From Burkholderia sp. IMCC1007 (GTDB lineage Bacteria > Pseudomonadota > Gammaproteobacteria > Burkholderiales > Burkholderiaceae), in NCBI RefSeq assembly GCF_027257875.1, contig NZ_JAPVQY010000028.1, forward strand, positions 1-64,000: 64,000 nt of DNA. The letters are read 5' to 3'. The notes under the pieces were generated by a model. It was given only the letters and a program-made list of their open reading frames with translations. It had not been told where the DNA came from and ran no database searches. Shown here piece after piece: positions 20,566 through 29,655 of this stretch. Position 1 is the first letter of the stretch, and every line of letters begins with the position of its first letter. The translations under genes were made by a program, and so were the position numbers.

Positions 20566-21751
20566 GCCCGTGTTCGGAAATCGTGCGGTCTTCGTGTGGT
20601 TCAGCGGGTGCGCCGTCGAGCGCGTCGTCGGATAACGTCGCGCCGGAAAGCTGCTCCCCGGAGGCGATTTCGGCGATGGCGGCACGCAACGTATCAAGAC
20701 CCTGGCCGGTGCGCGCGCTCAAAAAGACGCGCGAAATATTACCATATTCGTCCCGCTCGACCGCGTCGCCGCGGGCCGCCAGCTCGGGCACGGCGTCGAT
20801 CTTGTTGAACACCAGCACCTGCCGGATCGTGTCCGCGCCAATCTCGTGCAGCACGCCGTTGACCTGCTCGATCTGTTCGAGCCGCACCGCGCTCGATGCA
20901 TCGACCACGTGCAGCAGCAGATCCGCATGGATCGTTTCCTCGAGGGTCGCGCGGAATGCGGCAACCAGCTGGTGAGGCAACTCGCGGATGAACCCGACCG
21001 TGTCGGACACGACGATCTGGCCGACTTCGTCGCCCAGGTACACGCGCCGCGACGTCGTATCGAGCGTCGCGAACAGCTGGTCGGCCGCGTAGGCCTGTGC
21101 TTTCGTCAGCGCATTGAACAGCGTCGACTTGCCCGCGTTGGTATAGCCGACGAGCGACACCGATATCGTGCCGCTGCGTGCGCGCTGGCGACGCTGCGTG
21201 CTGTGCTGCCGGCGCAGCCGATCGAGCCGCGACTTCAGCATCTTGATGCGTTCGCCGATCAGCCGGCGGTCGGTTTCGAGCTGCGTTTCACCGGGGCCGC
21301 GCAAGCCGATACCGCCCTTTTGCCGTTCCAGGTGGGTCCACGCGCGGATCAGCCGGGTCGACAGGTACTGCAGCTGCGCGAGCTCGACCTGCAGCTTGCC
21401 TTCGTGGCTGCGGGCGCGCTGCGCGAAGATATCGAGGATGAGGCTCGTGCGATCGACCACACGCCGGTTAAGCGCCTGCTCCAGATTGCGTTGCTGGGCC
21501 GGCGCAAGTGCGTGGTTGAAGATGACGATTTCGACGTTGTGCGCGTCGCACGCAAGCCGCAGTTCTTCGGCTTTGCCGCTGCCGATGAACATCTTGGCAT
21601 CGGGACTGGCGCGACGACCCGTGAGGGTGACGGCGGGACGGGCCCCCGCACTGGAGGCGAGAAGACTGAGTTCTTCGAGACTGGCTTCGAAATCGGTCTT
21701 GCCGAAATCGATGCCGACGAGTGCTGCGTTGATCAAATTTTCGGGTGTCAA
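20561..21751 (-). CDS. hflX: Ribosome-associated GTPase HflX
   Basis: Splits stalled or heat-damaged ribosomes. An N-terminal HflX domain (with KMFIGSGKAEEL) and a coiled-coil linker precede the GTPase domain: G1 GYTNAGKST, G3 DTVGF and G4 NKID. 396 residues. The start is a TTG at 21751 with only a weak ribosome site; a second TTG five codons on is the alternative. It lies between hfq and hflK, the usual order. Confidence 0.95.
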   Translation of the reverse strand: MTPENLINAALVGIDFGKTDFEASLEELSLLASSAGARPAVTLTGRRASPDAKMFIGSGKAEELRLACDAHNVEIVIFNHALAPAQQRNLEQALNRRVVDRTSLILDIFAQRARSHEGKLQVELAQLQYLSTRLIRAWTHLERQKGGIGLRGPGETQLETDRRLIGERIKMLKSRLDRLRRQHSTQRRQRARSGTISVSLVGYTNAGKSTLFNALTKAQAYAADQLFATLDTTSRRVYLGDEVGQIVVSDTVGFIRELPHQLVAAFRATLEETIHADLLLHVVDASSAVRLEQIEQVNGVLHEIGADTIRQVLVFNKIDAVPELAARGDAVERDEYGNISRVFLSARTGQGLDTLRAAIAEIASGEQLSGATLSDDALDGAPAEPHEDRTISEHGR

Positions 21752-21808
21752 GATAAGGCGGCTGGCATCGGTCGCTCGCGGCGACCGGGTGCCGGCCGCT
21801 GCGATAGG

Positions 21809-22048
21809 TTAGGACGAGGCTTCCGCGTCCGGGTGGAAATTCACCGGGCGCGCCGGCACGACCGTCGAGATGGCGTGCTTGTAGACCATCTGGGTCACCG
21901 TATTACGGAGCAACACGACGTACTGGTCGAACGATTCAATGTTCCCTTGGAGCTTGATGCCGTTGACGAGATAGATCGAAACGGGAACGTGCTCTTTGCG
22001 CAGTGCGTTCAAAAACGGGTCTTGTAACAATTGCCCTTTGTTGCTCAT
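21809..22048 (-). CDS. hfq: RNA chaperone Hfq
   Basis: Sm-like hexamer that pairs small RNAs with mRNAs. 79 residues: the Sm1 motif around [19 protein letters not shown] and the Sm2 motif YKHAIST (KHAIS variant) are intact. The C-terminal tail is short. The start ATG 22048 has GGAG upstream; the reading frame continues four codons further, but without support. Confidence 0.98.
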
Positions 22049-22081
22049 GGCGTACTCCATCTTTTTTTGCAGGTTGATCTG

Positions 22082-22117
22082 GATTGGCGACGAAGAAAAA
22101 GAGATCCGGCGCCAATC
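22082..22117 (-). promoter_or_regulatory. Hairpin in the hfq leader followed by an A-rich tract
   Basis: GATTGGCG and CGCCAATC form 8-bp perfect arms around a 20-nt pyrimidine-rich loop about 35-70 nt upstream of the hfq start. Between the hairpin and the start codon the RNA carries a run of seven A residues just before the ribosome site. A TATAGT box at 22123-22128 could serve as the -10 of an hfq promoter. Function is inferred. Confidence 0.45.
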
Positions 22118-22189
22118 GCTACACTATAGCTGATTTTGCCTGCCCCGCCCGGGGCTAGGCCATACGGCCGAGGCCTTGCGGGGCGTGCT

Positions 22190-23527
22190 TCAGCCCTTGT
22201 CCGCGTACGGGTTGTTCGACGAACGGAACTCTATGCGCAATGGAGTCCCGGTCAGTGAGAAAGTTTCGCGGAATCGGTTTTCCAGGTAACGCTTGTACGT
22301 TTCCGTCACGGCATCGAGCGCGTTGCCGTGGATGACGATCAGCGGCGGATTCTGGCCGCCCTGGTGCGCGTAGCGCAGCTTCGGACGCACCGGGCCGCGA
22401 CGGCGCGGCTGCTGGAATTCGACGGCCTCGATCAGCGCGCGCGTGAGCTTCGGCGTCGGCAGCTTCGCCATCGCCGCCGCGTAGGCGTCGTCGACCGAGC
22501 GCATCAGCGCGCCGATGCCCGTCTTCTTCGCGGCCGAAATGTAGTGCGACTTCGCGAAGTCGAGGAATTTCAGCTTGCGGGTCAAATCCGCTTTCGCGCG
22601 ATCGCGCGCGTGATCGTCGAGACCGTCCCACTTGTTGACGCCGATCACGAGCGCACGACCCTGCTCGACGACGAAGCCGGCGATGTGCGCGTCCTGGTCG
22701 GAAATGTCCTGCTGCGCATCCAGCAGAAGAATGACGACGTTCGCGTCGGAGATCGACTGCAGCGTCTTCACGACCGAGAACTTCTCGATCGCCTCGAACA
22801 CCTTGCCGCGGCGCCGCAGGCCCGCGGTGTCGATCAGCGTGTACTTCTTGCCGTTACGTTCGAAGTCGACGTAGATCGAATCGCGCGTCGTGCCCGGCAT
22901 GTCGAACGCGATCACGCGATCCTCGCCGATCAGCGCGTTCACGAGCGTCGACTTGCCGACGTTCGGGCGGCCGACGATCGCGATCTTGATGCCGCGCGAC
23001 GGATCGTCCTCGTCCGCTTCCTCCGGCTGGCCCGCGTACGCGACTTCCAGCGCCTCGTTGATCATGTCGGTCACGCCGTCGCCGTGCGCGGCCGAGATCG
23101 CGCGCGGGTCGCCGAGCCCGAGCTCGTAGAAGTCCGTCGCGACCGCCGTGTACTTCATCCCCTCGGCCTTGTTGACGACGAGGAAGATCGGCCGGCCGGT
23201 CTCGCGCAGGTAGTCGGCGATCGACTTGTCCTGCGGCGCGAGGCCGTTGCGGCCGTCGACGATGAACACGACGACGTCGGCTTCCTCGACCGCCTGGCGC
23301 GTCTGGCGCGCCATTTCGTGCAGGATGCCGTCCTTCGCGACGGGTTCGAAGCCGCCGGTGTCGACGACCAGGTACGGCCGCGCGCCGACGCGCCCTTCGC
23401 CGTAATGGCGATCGCGCGTGAGGCCCGGCAAGTCGGCGACCAGCGCATCGCGCGAGCGCGTGAGCCGATTGAACAGCGTGGATTTCCCCACATTGGGGCG
23501 CCCAACGAGGGCAATGACCGGTTTCAT
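22190..23527 (-). CDS. der: Ribosome assembly GTPase Der (EngA)
   Basis: Essential double GTPase for 50S subunit maturation. Two complete G domains in tandem: GRPNVGKST near residue 8 with DTGGF and NKAEG, and GRPNVGKST near residue 185 with DTAGL and NKWD; a KH-like domain follows (about 355-445). 445 residues. Downstream of bamB, in the conserved hisS-yfgM-bamB-der order. Confidence 0.98.
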   Translation of the reverse strand: MKPVIALVGRPNVGKSTLFNRLTRSRDALVADLPGLTRDRHYGEGRVGARPYLVVDTGGFEPVAKDGILHEMARQTRQAVEEADVVVFIVDGRNGLAPQDKSIADYLRETGRPIFLVVNKAEGMKYTAVATDFYELGLGDPRAISAAHGDGVTDMINEALEVAYAGQPEEADEDDPSRGIKIAIVGRPNVGKSTLVNALIGEDRVIAFDMPGTTRDSIYVDFERNGKKYTLIDTAGLRRRGKVFEAIEKFSVVKTLQSISDANVVILLLDAQQDISDQDAHIAGFVVEQGRALVIGVNKWDGLDDHARDRAKADLTRKLKFLDFAKSHYISAAKKTGIGALMRSVDDAYAAAMAKLPTPKLTRALIEAVEFQQPRRRGPVRPKLRYAHQGGQNPPLIVIHGNALDAVTETYKRYLENRFRETFSLTGTPLRIEFRSSNNPYADKG

Positions 23528-23548
23528 CTGTGTTTTCTACGGTGATGC

Positions 23549-23573
23549 GCAGCAGCGGGAGGCCCGCTGCTGC
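23549..23573 (-). repeat. 11-bp perfect hairpin just upstream of der
   Basis: GCAGCAGCGGG and CCCGCTGCTGC flank a 3-nt loop, about 25 bp before the der start codon. There is no T tract. In the mRNA it would stand close to the der ribosome site. Confidence 0.55.
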
Positions 23574-23684
23574 GGGCGGCTGCGCTGAATGAAAATATCA
23601 CGAATTCGCGCCGCGTCGGATGCGCGCGCCGGGCGCGCGTTGCACGCCGTCGTCTTTCGTTTCGAACTGCCTTTCAAATACCGA

Positions 23685-23705
23685 GCGGCCGGGGACACCG
23701 GCCGC
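23685..23705 (-). repeat. 8-bp hairpin in the bamB-der gap
   Basis: GCGGCCGG and CCGGCCGC pair around GGACA. It lies in the 248-bp gap between bamB and der, which otherwise contains no gene. On the minus strand it is not followed by a T run, so termination by itself is unlikely. Confidence 0.5.
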
Positions 23706-23775
23706 CTTCATGTCGCACGGCCCGCGGTGCGCGGGACAAGCCCGCCGCGCCGCGGCCGCGCATGTTTCGCGCGCG

Positions 23776-24921
23776 TCAGCGCGGACGGAACCCGTACAGG
23801 CCGCCGTCCTTCGTCTGCACGACGAGCGTGTTGCCCGCGAGGACCGGCGCCGCCGTAATCGCGCTGCCGTCAGTCTTCATCCGCGCGATGAAGCTGCCGT
23901 CCTCGCGCGACAGGAAGTGCACGAAGCCCTGGTAGTCGCCCATCACGACTGCATGACCGAGCAGGTACGGCACGCCGACGTCGCGGCTCTTCAGTTTGTC
24001 GTTGCGCCAGAGCGGGTTGCCGGAGCCGGCATCGTACGCCGTCACGATCGACCAGTCGTCGCCGCCGGCGACCACCGAATCGTCCTGCGCCAGACCGCTG
24101 CGGCTCGAGAACGGCTTTTCCCACAGCGGGCGGCCCGAGTTCGCATCGAAGCAGCCGAGCTGACCCTGGAACGTGACCGCGCAGGCTTCGGCGCCCACGA
24201 GCGTCGGCGGACCGCTGACGTCGTTGATCCGCTCGACTTCGGTCACGCCCTTCGGGAACGACACGGGCGTTTGCCAGTACGGGTCGCCCGTCTGCAGGTT
24301 GATCGCGACGAGACCGCCGCCGGGGAAGCCCGCCAGCACGGCCGCGTCGCCCGCGAACGTCATGCCGGCCGACACGCGCAGGTTCAGCGGCACCGCACGG
24401 TTGCGGTAGTTCCACTTCTGCTCGCCCGTCTGCGCATCGAACGCGATCACCTGGCCGTCGATCGTGCGAACGATCACGAGGCCGTTGCCCACGAGCGGCG
24501 GCGAGAAGATCTCGCCCTGCACGGCGGTCTTCCACAGCTGCTTGCCGTCGGGACCGAGCACGAACACGCCGCCCTTCAGCGCGCCGACCGCAGTCAGGTT
24601 GCCGTCGCTGCCGACACCGGCCGACAGGTCGGAATCGACCTTGGTGCGCCACAGCGTCTGGCCCGTCTTCGCGTCGATCTTCTCGACCGAACCGTTTTCG
24701 CCCGCCGCGTAGACGGCGTCGCCCACGGCCACCGGCGAGAACAGGTAGCGGCCGCCCTTGCCGACGCTCGCCTTCCAGACCTGTTGCACGTCCATGACGG
24801 GCTTGAACTCGGTGAGTGGCGTCGGCACGCGGCGCGCGTCCTTCGACGACGAGCAGGCCGCCAATGCCAGGACAGCCGCCGCGCAGGCTACGGGCACAGC
24901 GTAACGTTTCAGCAAATTCAT
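23776..24921 (-). CDS. bamB: Outer membrane assembly lipoprotein BamB (YfgL)
   Basis: Beta-propeller lipoprotein of the BAM complex; works with BamD (5.7 kb). Signal peptide with lipobox LAAC, lipidated Cys23. The rest consists of PQQ/WD40-like blades, each with a recognisable LWR or W-containing strand such as GQTLWRTKV, KQLWKTAV, GEQKWNYR and GRPLWEKPF. 381 residues, the family length. Follows the YfgM-like gene by 40 bp. Confidence 0.96.
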   Translation of the reverse strand: MNLLKRYAVPVACAAAVLALAACSSSKDARRVPTPLTEFKPVMDVQQVWKASVGKGGRYLFSPVAVGDAVYAAGENGSVEKIDAKTGQTLWRTKVDSDLSAGVGSDGNLTAVGALKGGVFVLGPDGKQLWKTAVQGEIFSPPLVGNGLVIVRTIDGQVIAFDAQTGEQKWNYRNRAVPLNLRVSAGMTFAGDAAVLAGFPGGGLVAINLQTGDPYWQTPVSFPKGVTEVERINDVSGPPTLVGAEACAVTFQGQLGCFDANSGRPLWEKPFSSRSGLAQDDSVVAGGDDWSIVTAYDAGSGNPLWRNDKLKSRDVGVPYLLGHAVVMGDYQGFVHFLSREDGSFIARMKTDGSAITAAPVLAGNTLVVQTKDGGLYGFRPR

Positions 24922-24961
24922 CGGTTAGCGAAGCAGAGTTAAGAGGTTGAGGGGGCCGGGA

Positions 24962-25591
24962 TCAGCCGCCGAGCGCGTCGAGCTTGAACTGCACGAGCTG
25001 GCGCGCGGACTGATCGTCCTTCGACAGGCCGTCGAGCGCGAGCTTGTAAGCGCTGCGCGCATCGTCGGTCTTGCCTTGCGCGGCAAGCAGGTCGCCGCGG
25101 CGATCCGCCACAAGGCCCTTGAACGCATCGACCGGGGTGCCGGAGAGCAGCGCGAGGCCTGCGTCGTACGCCTTCTCGTCGAGCAGCAGCGACGCAAGAC
25201 GCAGCTTCGCGATCTGCTTGTACTCGTCGTCCTTCGCGTGATCGGCGGCCCATTGCAGCTGCGCCTTCGCGCCTGCGGCGTCGCCGGCCGCATAGAGCGT
25301 CTTCGCGGCAGAGAGCGCCGTCATCTGCGCGTACGGCGTGCTGCCGTACTTGTCTTCCATGTCGGCAGCCGCGCGGGCCATCGTCGCCTTGTCGTTCGCG
25401 GCGGCAGCCTTCTGGACCTGCTCGTACAGCCCGGACGCCTCGGCGGCCTGACGGCGCTGCCAGTAGTTCCAGCCGTTGAAACCGGCCGCGACGACCAGCG
25501 CCGCGAGCACGATCCACGTGGTGAGGTTGCCCCAGCGGGCCCACCACGCTTTCACACTTTCAATCGATTCTTGTTCGTCGTGATAACTCAT
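24962..25591 (-). CDS. YfgM-like inner-membrane TPR protein (DUF2133)
   Basis: 209 residues: short cytosolic N-terminus, one membrane segment (about 25-43, TWIVLAALVVAAGFNGW), then a periplasmic helical repeat region. This is the YfgM architecture; YfgM contacts the SecYEG-associated chaperone PpiD and hands proteins on to periplasmic chaperones. Location between hisS and bamB is the conserved one. Confidence 0.9.
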   Translation of the reverse strand: MSYHDEQESIESVKAWWARWGNLTTWIVLAALVVAAGFNGWNYWQRRQAAEASGLYEQVQKAAAANDKATMARAAADMEDKYGSTPYAQMTALSAAKTLYAAGDAAGAKAQLQWAADHAKDDEYKQIAKLRLASLLLDEKAYDAGLALLSGTPVDAFKGLVADRRGDLLAAQGKTDDARSAYKLALDGLSKDDQSARQLVQFKLDALGG

Positions 25592-25645
25592 CGGCGAGCG
25601 ATTCCTTCCTGTTCAGGCTTTTCTTGTCAGCGAATGCCAGCGCGA

Positions 25646-26986
25646 TCAGTCGTCGCCGTCTTCGGCGGATGCAACCATCGCATTGATTAGGAATTCGGTC
25701 AAGCTTTCGACCGGTACGGTCTGCTGAACGCTCTTTTCCCCTTCCTGGCCCGCACCGCGCAGCGCTTTCACGCCCACCGTGCCGTTCGCGATCTCTTCTT
25801 CGCCGAAGATCACCGCGAACGCGGCGCCGCTCGCATCGGCCCGCTTCATCTGCGACTTGAAGCTGGCCGGCGCGCCGTCGGCGCTGCAGTGGAAAATCAC
25901 GTCGAGGCCCGTGTCGCGCAGACGCTCGGCCGCGATGAACGCCTGTTCGCGTGCGGCCTCGCCCTGGTGCACGACGTATACGTCGACGCCTTCCTGCTCG
26001 GGCGCGAGATCCTCTTCCTTCAGCAGCTCGAGAATGCGCTCGATGCCCATCGCCCAGCCGCATGCGGCCGTCGGCTTGCCGCCCAGCTGCTCGATCAGCG
26101 GATCGTAGCGGCCGCCGGCCGCGACCGTGCCCTGCGCGCCGAGCTTGTCGGTCACCCACTCGAACACGGTCAGATTGTAGTAATCGAGACCGCGCACGAG
26201 ACGCGGGTTGATCTTGAACGGGATGTTGTTCGCGAGCAGCAGGCGCTGCAGCCCTTCGAAGTGCGCGCGCGACTCGTCGCCGAGGAAGTCGATCAGCTTC
26301 GGCGCGTTCTGCGCGATTTCCTGCAGCGCGGGGTTCTTCGTGTCGAGCACGCGCAGCGGGTTCGTATACAGACGGCGCTTCGCGTCCTCGTCGAGCACGT
26401 CCGCGAACTGCTCGAGGTACTTGATCAGCTCGACACGGTGCGCGGCGCGCTCTTCGGCGAGGCCGAGCGAGTTGATCTCGAGCTTGATGCCGGTCAGCCC
26501 GAGGTCGTCCCACAGGCGCTGGCACATCATGATGATTTCCGCGTCCGCGTCCGGGCCCGCGAAGCCGAGTGCCTCGACGCCGACCTGGTGGAACTGGCGG
26601 TAGCGGCCGCGCTGCGGACGCTCGTGACGGAACATCGGTCCGATGTACCACAGGCGCTTCGGGCCGTCGTACAGCATGTTGTGCTCGATCGACGCACGCA
26701 CGACGGCCGCGGTGTTTTCCGGGCGCATCGTCAGGTTCTCGCCGTTCAGCGCGTCGGTGAAGCTGTACATCTCCTTCTCGACGATGTCGGTGACTTCGCC
26801 GATGCCGCGCGTGAAGAGCTGCGTATGTTCGACGATCGGCGTGCGGATGTTCTGATAGCCGTATGCGCGCAGCAGCGATTTCACGGTAGCTTCGAAGAAT
26901 TCCCACAGACCGGCATCCTGCGGAAGGATGTCGTTCATGCCCTTGACGCCGGTGAGCTTCTCGATCTTGCGTTTCTGTTCAGTCAT
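25646..26986 (-). CDS. hisS: Histidyl-tRNA synthetase
   Basis: Charges tRNA-His. From ATG 26986, 446 residues, class II synthetase: motif 1 region ([10 protein letters not shown]...), motif 2 around [16 protein letters not shown], the histidine-A motif LVRGLDYYN and motif 3 near GWAMGIERI. The C-terminal anticodon-binding domain is present, unlike in HisZ at 16.8-17.9 kb. The frame is open further upstream into ispG, but only this part is conserved. It starts 20 bp after ispG. Confidence 0.97.
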   Translation of the reverse strand: MTEQKRKIEKLTGVKGMNDILPQDAGLWEFFEATVKSLLRAYGYQNIRTPIVEHTQLFTRGIGEVTDIVEKEMYSFTDALNGENLTMRPENTAAVVRASIEHNMLYDGPKRLWYIGPMFRHERPQRGRYRQFHQVGVEALGFAGPDADAEIIMMCQRLWDDLGLTGIKLEINSLGLAEERAAHRVELIKYLEQFADVLDEDAKRRLYTNPLRVLDTKNPALQEIAQNAPKLIDFLGDESRAHFEGLQRLLLANNIPFKINPRLVRGLDYYNLTVFEWVTDKLGAQGTVAAGGRYDPLIEQLGGKPTAACGWAMGIERILELLKEEDLAPEQEGVDVYVVHQGEAAREQAFIAAERLRDTGLDVIFHCSADGAPASFKSQMKRADASGAAFAVIFGEEEIANGTVGVKALRGAGQEGEKSVQQTVPVESLTEFLINAMVASAEDGDD

Positions 26987-27006
26987 CGTTCGTGTATGTG
27001 GACGAA

Positions 27007-28311
27007 TTAGTTCAGGGCCTCGGTGCGGCCGTAATTGCGTGCGACGTAGTCGCTGACGATCTGCTGGAATTCCTCGGCGATCCGCTCGCCGCGCAGCGTC
27101 TTGACCTTCTCGCCGTCGATGAAGACGGGCGCGGCCGGGTTCTCGCCCGAACCCGGCAGGCTGATGCCGATGTTCGCGTGCTTCGACTCGCCCGGGCCGT
27201 TGACGATGCAGCCCATCACGGCCACGTTCATCTTCTCGACGCCCGGATATTCCTTGCGCCACGCCGGCATCTGCTCGCGCAGATACGTCTGGATCTGCAT
27301 CGCGAGTTCCTGGAACAGCGTGCTCGTCGTGCGGCCGCAGCCCGGGCACGCGATCACCATCGGTGCGAACGAGCGCAGGCCCATCGTCTGCAGGATTTCC
27401 TGGCCGACGATCACCTCGCCCGTGCGCGACGCGCCCGGTTCGGGCGTCAGCGAGATGCGGATCGTGTCGCCGATCCCTTCCTGCAGCAGCACGCCGAGCG
27501 CGGCCGTCGACGCGACGATCCCCTTCGAGCCCATGCCGGCCTCGGTCAGCCCGAGGTGCAGCGCGAAGCCGCAGCGGCGGCCGAGCTCGCGGTACACCGC
27601 GATCAGGTCCTGCACGCCGCTGACCTTGCACGACAGCACGATGCGATCGCGGCCCAGGCCGAGCTCGACCGCGCGCTCGGCCGAGCCGATCGCCGACTGG
27701 ATCAGCGCCTCGTACATCACGCTCTGCGCGCCCCACGGCTGCGCACGCGCGCCGTTCTCGTCCATCATGCGTGCGAGCAGGTCCTGGTCGAGACTGCCCC
27801 AGTTCACGCCGATCCGCACCGGCTTGTCGTACTTGGCCGCCGCCTCGATCATCTGCGCGAACTGCGTGTCGCGCTTCGCGCCCTGACCGACGTTGCCGGG
27901 GTTGATCCGGTACTTCGACAGCGACTCCGCGCAGCCCGGATAGTCGCGCAGCAGCAGATGGCCGTTGTAGTGGAAATCGCCGACGAGCGGGACGGTCACG
28001 CCCATCCGGTCGAGCTGCTCACGGATCGCCGGCACGGCGGCCGCGGCTTCCGGCGTGTTGACGGTGATACGCACCAGTTCGGAGCCCGCATTCGCGAGTT
28101 CCTTGATCTGGATCGCCGTGCCGATCGCGTCGGCCGTGTCGGTGTTCGTCATCGACTGCACACGCACCGGCGCATCGCCGCCGATCGTCACGAGCTGCCC
28201 GCCCCAGCGGACATCCACCGCATGCGATACGCGGCGTGGCTGATGCCCGCCGAACACCGGCTCGGTTGAACAAATCTGACTGCTGCGTGGGGATTGAGCT
28301 TCGGATTGCAT
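27007..28311 (-). CDS. ispG: 4-hydroxy-3-methylbut-2-en-1-yl diphosphate synthase (flavodoxin)
   Basis: 4Fe-4S enzyme of the methylerythritol phosphate pathway to isoprenoids. The Cys ligands are in the C-terminal half: CPGCGRTT, with a further Cys in [11 protein letters not shown]. The N-terminal TIM-barrel begins with [12 protein letters not shown] chose ATG 28311 (434 residues); an ATG four codons upstream (28323) is the only alternative and neither has a strong ribosome site. A terminator-like hairpin lies between rodZ and this gene. Confidence 0.95.
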   Translation of the reverse strand: MQSEAQSPRSSQICSTEPVFGGHQPRRVSHAVDVRWGGQLVTIGGDAPVRVQSMTNTDTADAIGTAIQIKELANAGSELVRITVNTPEAAAAVPAIREQLDRMGVTVPLVGDFHYNGHLLLRDYPGCAESLSKYRINPGNVGQGAKRDTQFAQMIEAAAKYDKPVRIGVNWGSLDQDLLARMMDENGARAQPWGAQSVMYEALIQSAIGSAERAVELGLGRDRIVLSCKVSGVQDLIAVYRELGRRCGFALHLGLTEAGMGSKGIVASTAALGVLLQEGIGDTIRISLTPEPGASRTGEVIVGQEILQTMGLRSFAPMVIACPGCGRTTSTLFQELAMQIQTYLREQMPAWRKEYPGVEKMNVAVMGCIVNGPGESKHANIGISLPGSGENPAAPVFIDGEKVKTLRGERIAEEFQQIVSDYVARNYGRTEALN

Positions 28312-28358
28312 CGATAGATCCATTTACGCGGAATGCGCCGCGATGCGGCGCATGAATT

Positions 28359-28413
28359 GAAAAAGCGCCGTGCCGTCGCGGCCTGTCGGCGACAGGCCTT
28401 CGTCACGGCGCTT
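28359..28413 (-). terminator. Intrinsic terminator between rodZ and ispG
   Basis: On the transcribed (minus) strand, outer arms AAGCGCCGTG and CACGGCGCTT enclose an inner hairpin GCCTGTC-GCC-GACAGGC and are followed by a T run (CGCTTTTTC). It sits directly after the rodZ stop and before ispG in the same orientation. It could end most transcripts from ndk-rlmN-rodZ. Confidence 0.75.
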
Positions 28414-28417
28414 GACG

Positions 28418-29479
28418 TCAGGGCAACGTGAACCGCGCCACGTTCCCCCGCGCTGCCGAATATTTTGCCGGATCGACGGGTTTTCCGTCGAACGCGACCG
28501 AATCGAGGCCCGCCTTGTTGCCGATCGTGACCTTGAACGGCCCGTCGCCGGCGACCTGCTTCGCTTCGCCGGCCCGCACCAGCCCCGAGAACAGCTCCTT
28601 GCCGCTCTTGTCGCGCACGCTGAACCAGCTTTCCTGTTTGACCTTCAGTTCGACCATCGACTGACCTGCCGCCACCACGACGCTCGCGGGCTGAGCCGGC
28701 GCGGCAGCGCTTGCCACGGCGGCCGTCGCGACGACGGGTTGTGCCGGTTGTGCCGGTTGTGCCGGTTGTGCCGGTTGTGCCGATTGCGACGCGGATGCAG
28801 CCGTCGGCGCGGGTGCTGCCGGCGCCGGTGCCGCCGACGCCACCGCTTGCGGCGCTGCGCCGGACGCTGCCGCCACGGCCGGAGCCTCATTGCCGGCCGC
28901 CGCCGACGCAGCGCTCGCCGCCGCGTCGACAGACGAGCCCGCAGCGGCGCTGGCGGCCGGCGCATGCCCGGCATCGCCGCCCTTGAAGCGCGCGAGCCAG
29001 CTCGACGAATCGCCGCCAGTGTGCCACATCAGTACCGCGACCACCGCGACGACGACGATCGCCGTGCCCCACAACCACGGGTGGTGGTGCGACGAGCCGC
29101 CAAGCGGAATCGACACGCGGCCGCGCGGCAGATCCGTGCCCGACGACGCAGGCATCGACAGGTCGACTTCCGGCGCGCCGCGCTCGCGGCGCAGCGCCTG
29201 CGCGAACGGCTCCGGATCGACGCCGAGCATCTTCGCGTAGCTGCGCACGACGCCAATCGCGAACGTCACGCCGGGCAAATGACTGATGTCGCCGGCCTCG
29301 AGCGCACGCAGCTTCTGCGGGGCGACCTTGAGCCGTGCCGACACGTCGTCGACCGTCCAGCCCTTCGCCTCCCGAAGCTGCGCCAGCCGACCGCCGACTG
29401 CCGCCAGCGTTTCCAGTCCCGCCGGTGCCGGCTGCGCGGCATTCGTCTCTGCGCCGTTTGACGGCTGCGGCTCACTCAT
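28418..29479 (-). CDS. rodZ: Cytoskeleton protein RodZ
   Basis: Links MreB filaments to the inner membrane and supports rod shape. 353 residues: a cytosolic helix-turn-helix domain (about 27-95, LREAKGWTVDDVSARLKVAP), one membrane segment (about 134-152), a long Ala/Pro/Gln linker and a C-terminal periplasmic DUF4115 domain with SWFSVRDKSG. The linker contains Gln-Pro-Ala repeats encoded by a 9-bp tandem repeat (28739-28783). The rodZ-ispG-hisS order is widespread. Confidence 0.93.
   Translation of the reverse strand: MSEPQPSNGAETNAAQPAPAGLETLAAVGGRLAQLREAKGWTVDDVSARLKVAPQKLRALEAGDISHLPGVTFAIGVVRSYAKMLGVDPEPFAQALRRERGAPEVDLSMPASSGTDLPRGRVSIPLGGSSHHHPWLWGTAIVVVAVVAVLMWHTGGDSSSWLARFKGGDAGHAPAASAAAGSSVDAAASAASAAAGNEAPAVAAASGAAPQAVASAAPAPAAPAPTAASASQSAQPAQPAQPAQPAQPVVATAAVASAAAPAQPASVVVAAGQSMVELKVKQESWFSVRDKSGKELFSGLVRAGEAKQVAGDGPFKVTIGNKAGLDSVAFDGKPVDPAKYSAARGNVARFTLP
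28739..28783. repeat. 9-bp tandem repeat inside rodZ (five units)
   Basis: On the plus strand the unit TTGTGCCGG is repeated four times exactly, followed by a fifth copy ending in A (TTGTGCCGA). It is in frame in rodZ on the other strand and encodes repeated Ala-Gln-Pro in the periplasmic linker. Because the unit is a multiple of three, copy-number changes would alter linker length without breaking the frame. Confidence 0.9.
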
Positions 29480-29509
29480 CCTTGTCCTCGCGTCGATTCT
29501 TCTTCACTG

Positions 29510-29544
29510 GCGGACGCCGCCGGCTCTTGCCAGCCGGCATCCGC
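29510..29544 (-). repeat. Hairpin in the rlmN-rodZ gap
   Basis: GCCGGCT-CTTGCC-AGCCGGC, extended by GCGGA/TCCGC outer arms with mismatches between. A second palindrome, CGCGGCGCC-GA-GGCGCCGCG, is at 29561-29580. Neither has a T run. The gap between rlmN and rodZ is 176 bp and has no other recognisable content. Confidence 0.5.
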
Positions 29545-29655
29545 ACCTTGTCATGCCATGCGCGGCGCCGAGGCGCCGCGACCGATCGCTATTCGCGTGT
29601 TGTACCGCCAAAAGATTCGGGCATCCCCGGCCAGGCGCGCCAGCGAGGCGCCCCG

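Noticed and set aside
29561-29580. CGCGGCGCC-GA-GGCGCCGCG palindrome considered as rlmN terminator
   Set aside because: No T run on the transcribed strand; kept only as a hairpin of unknown role.
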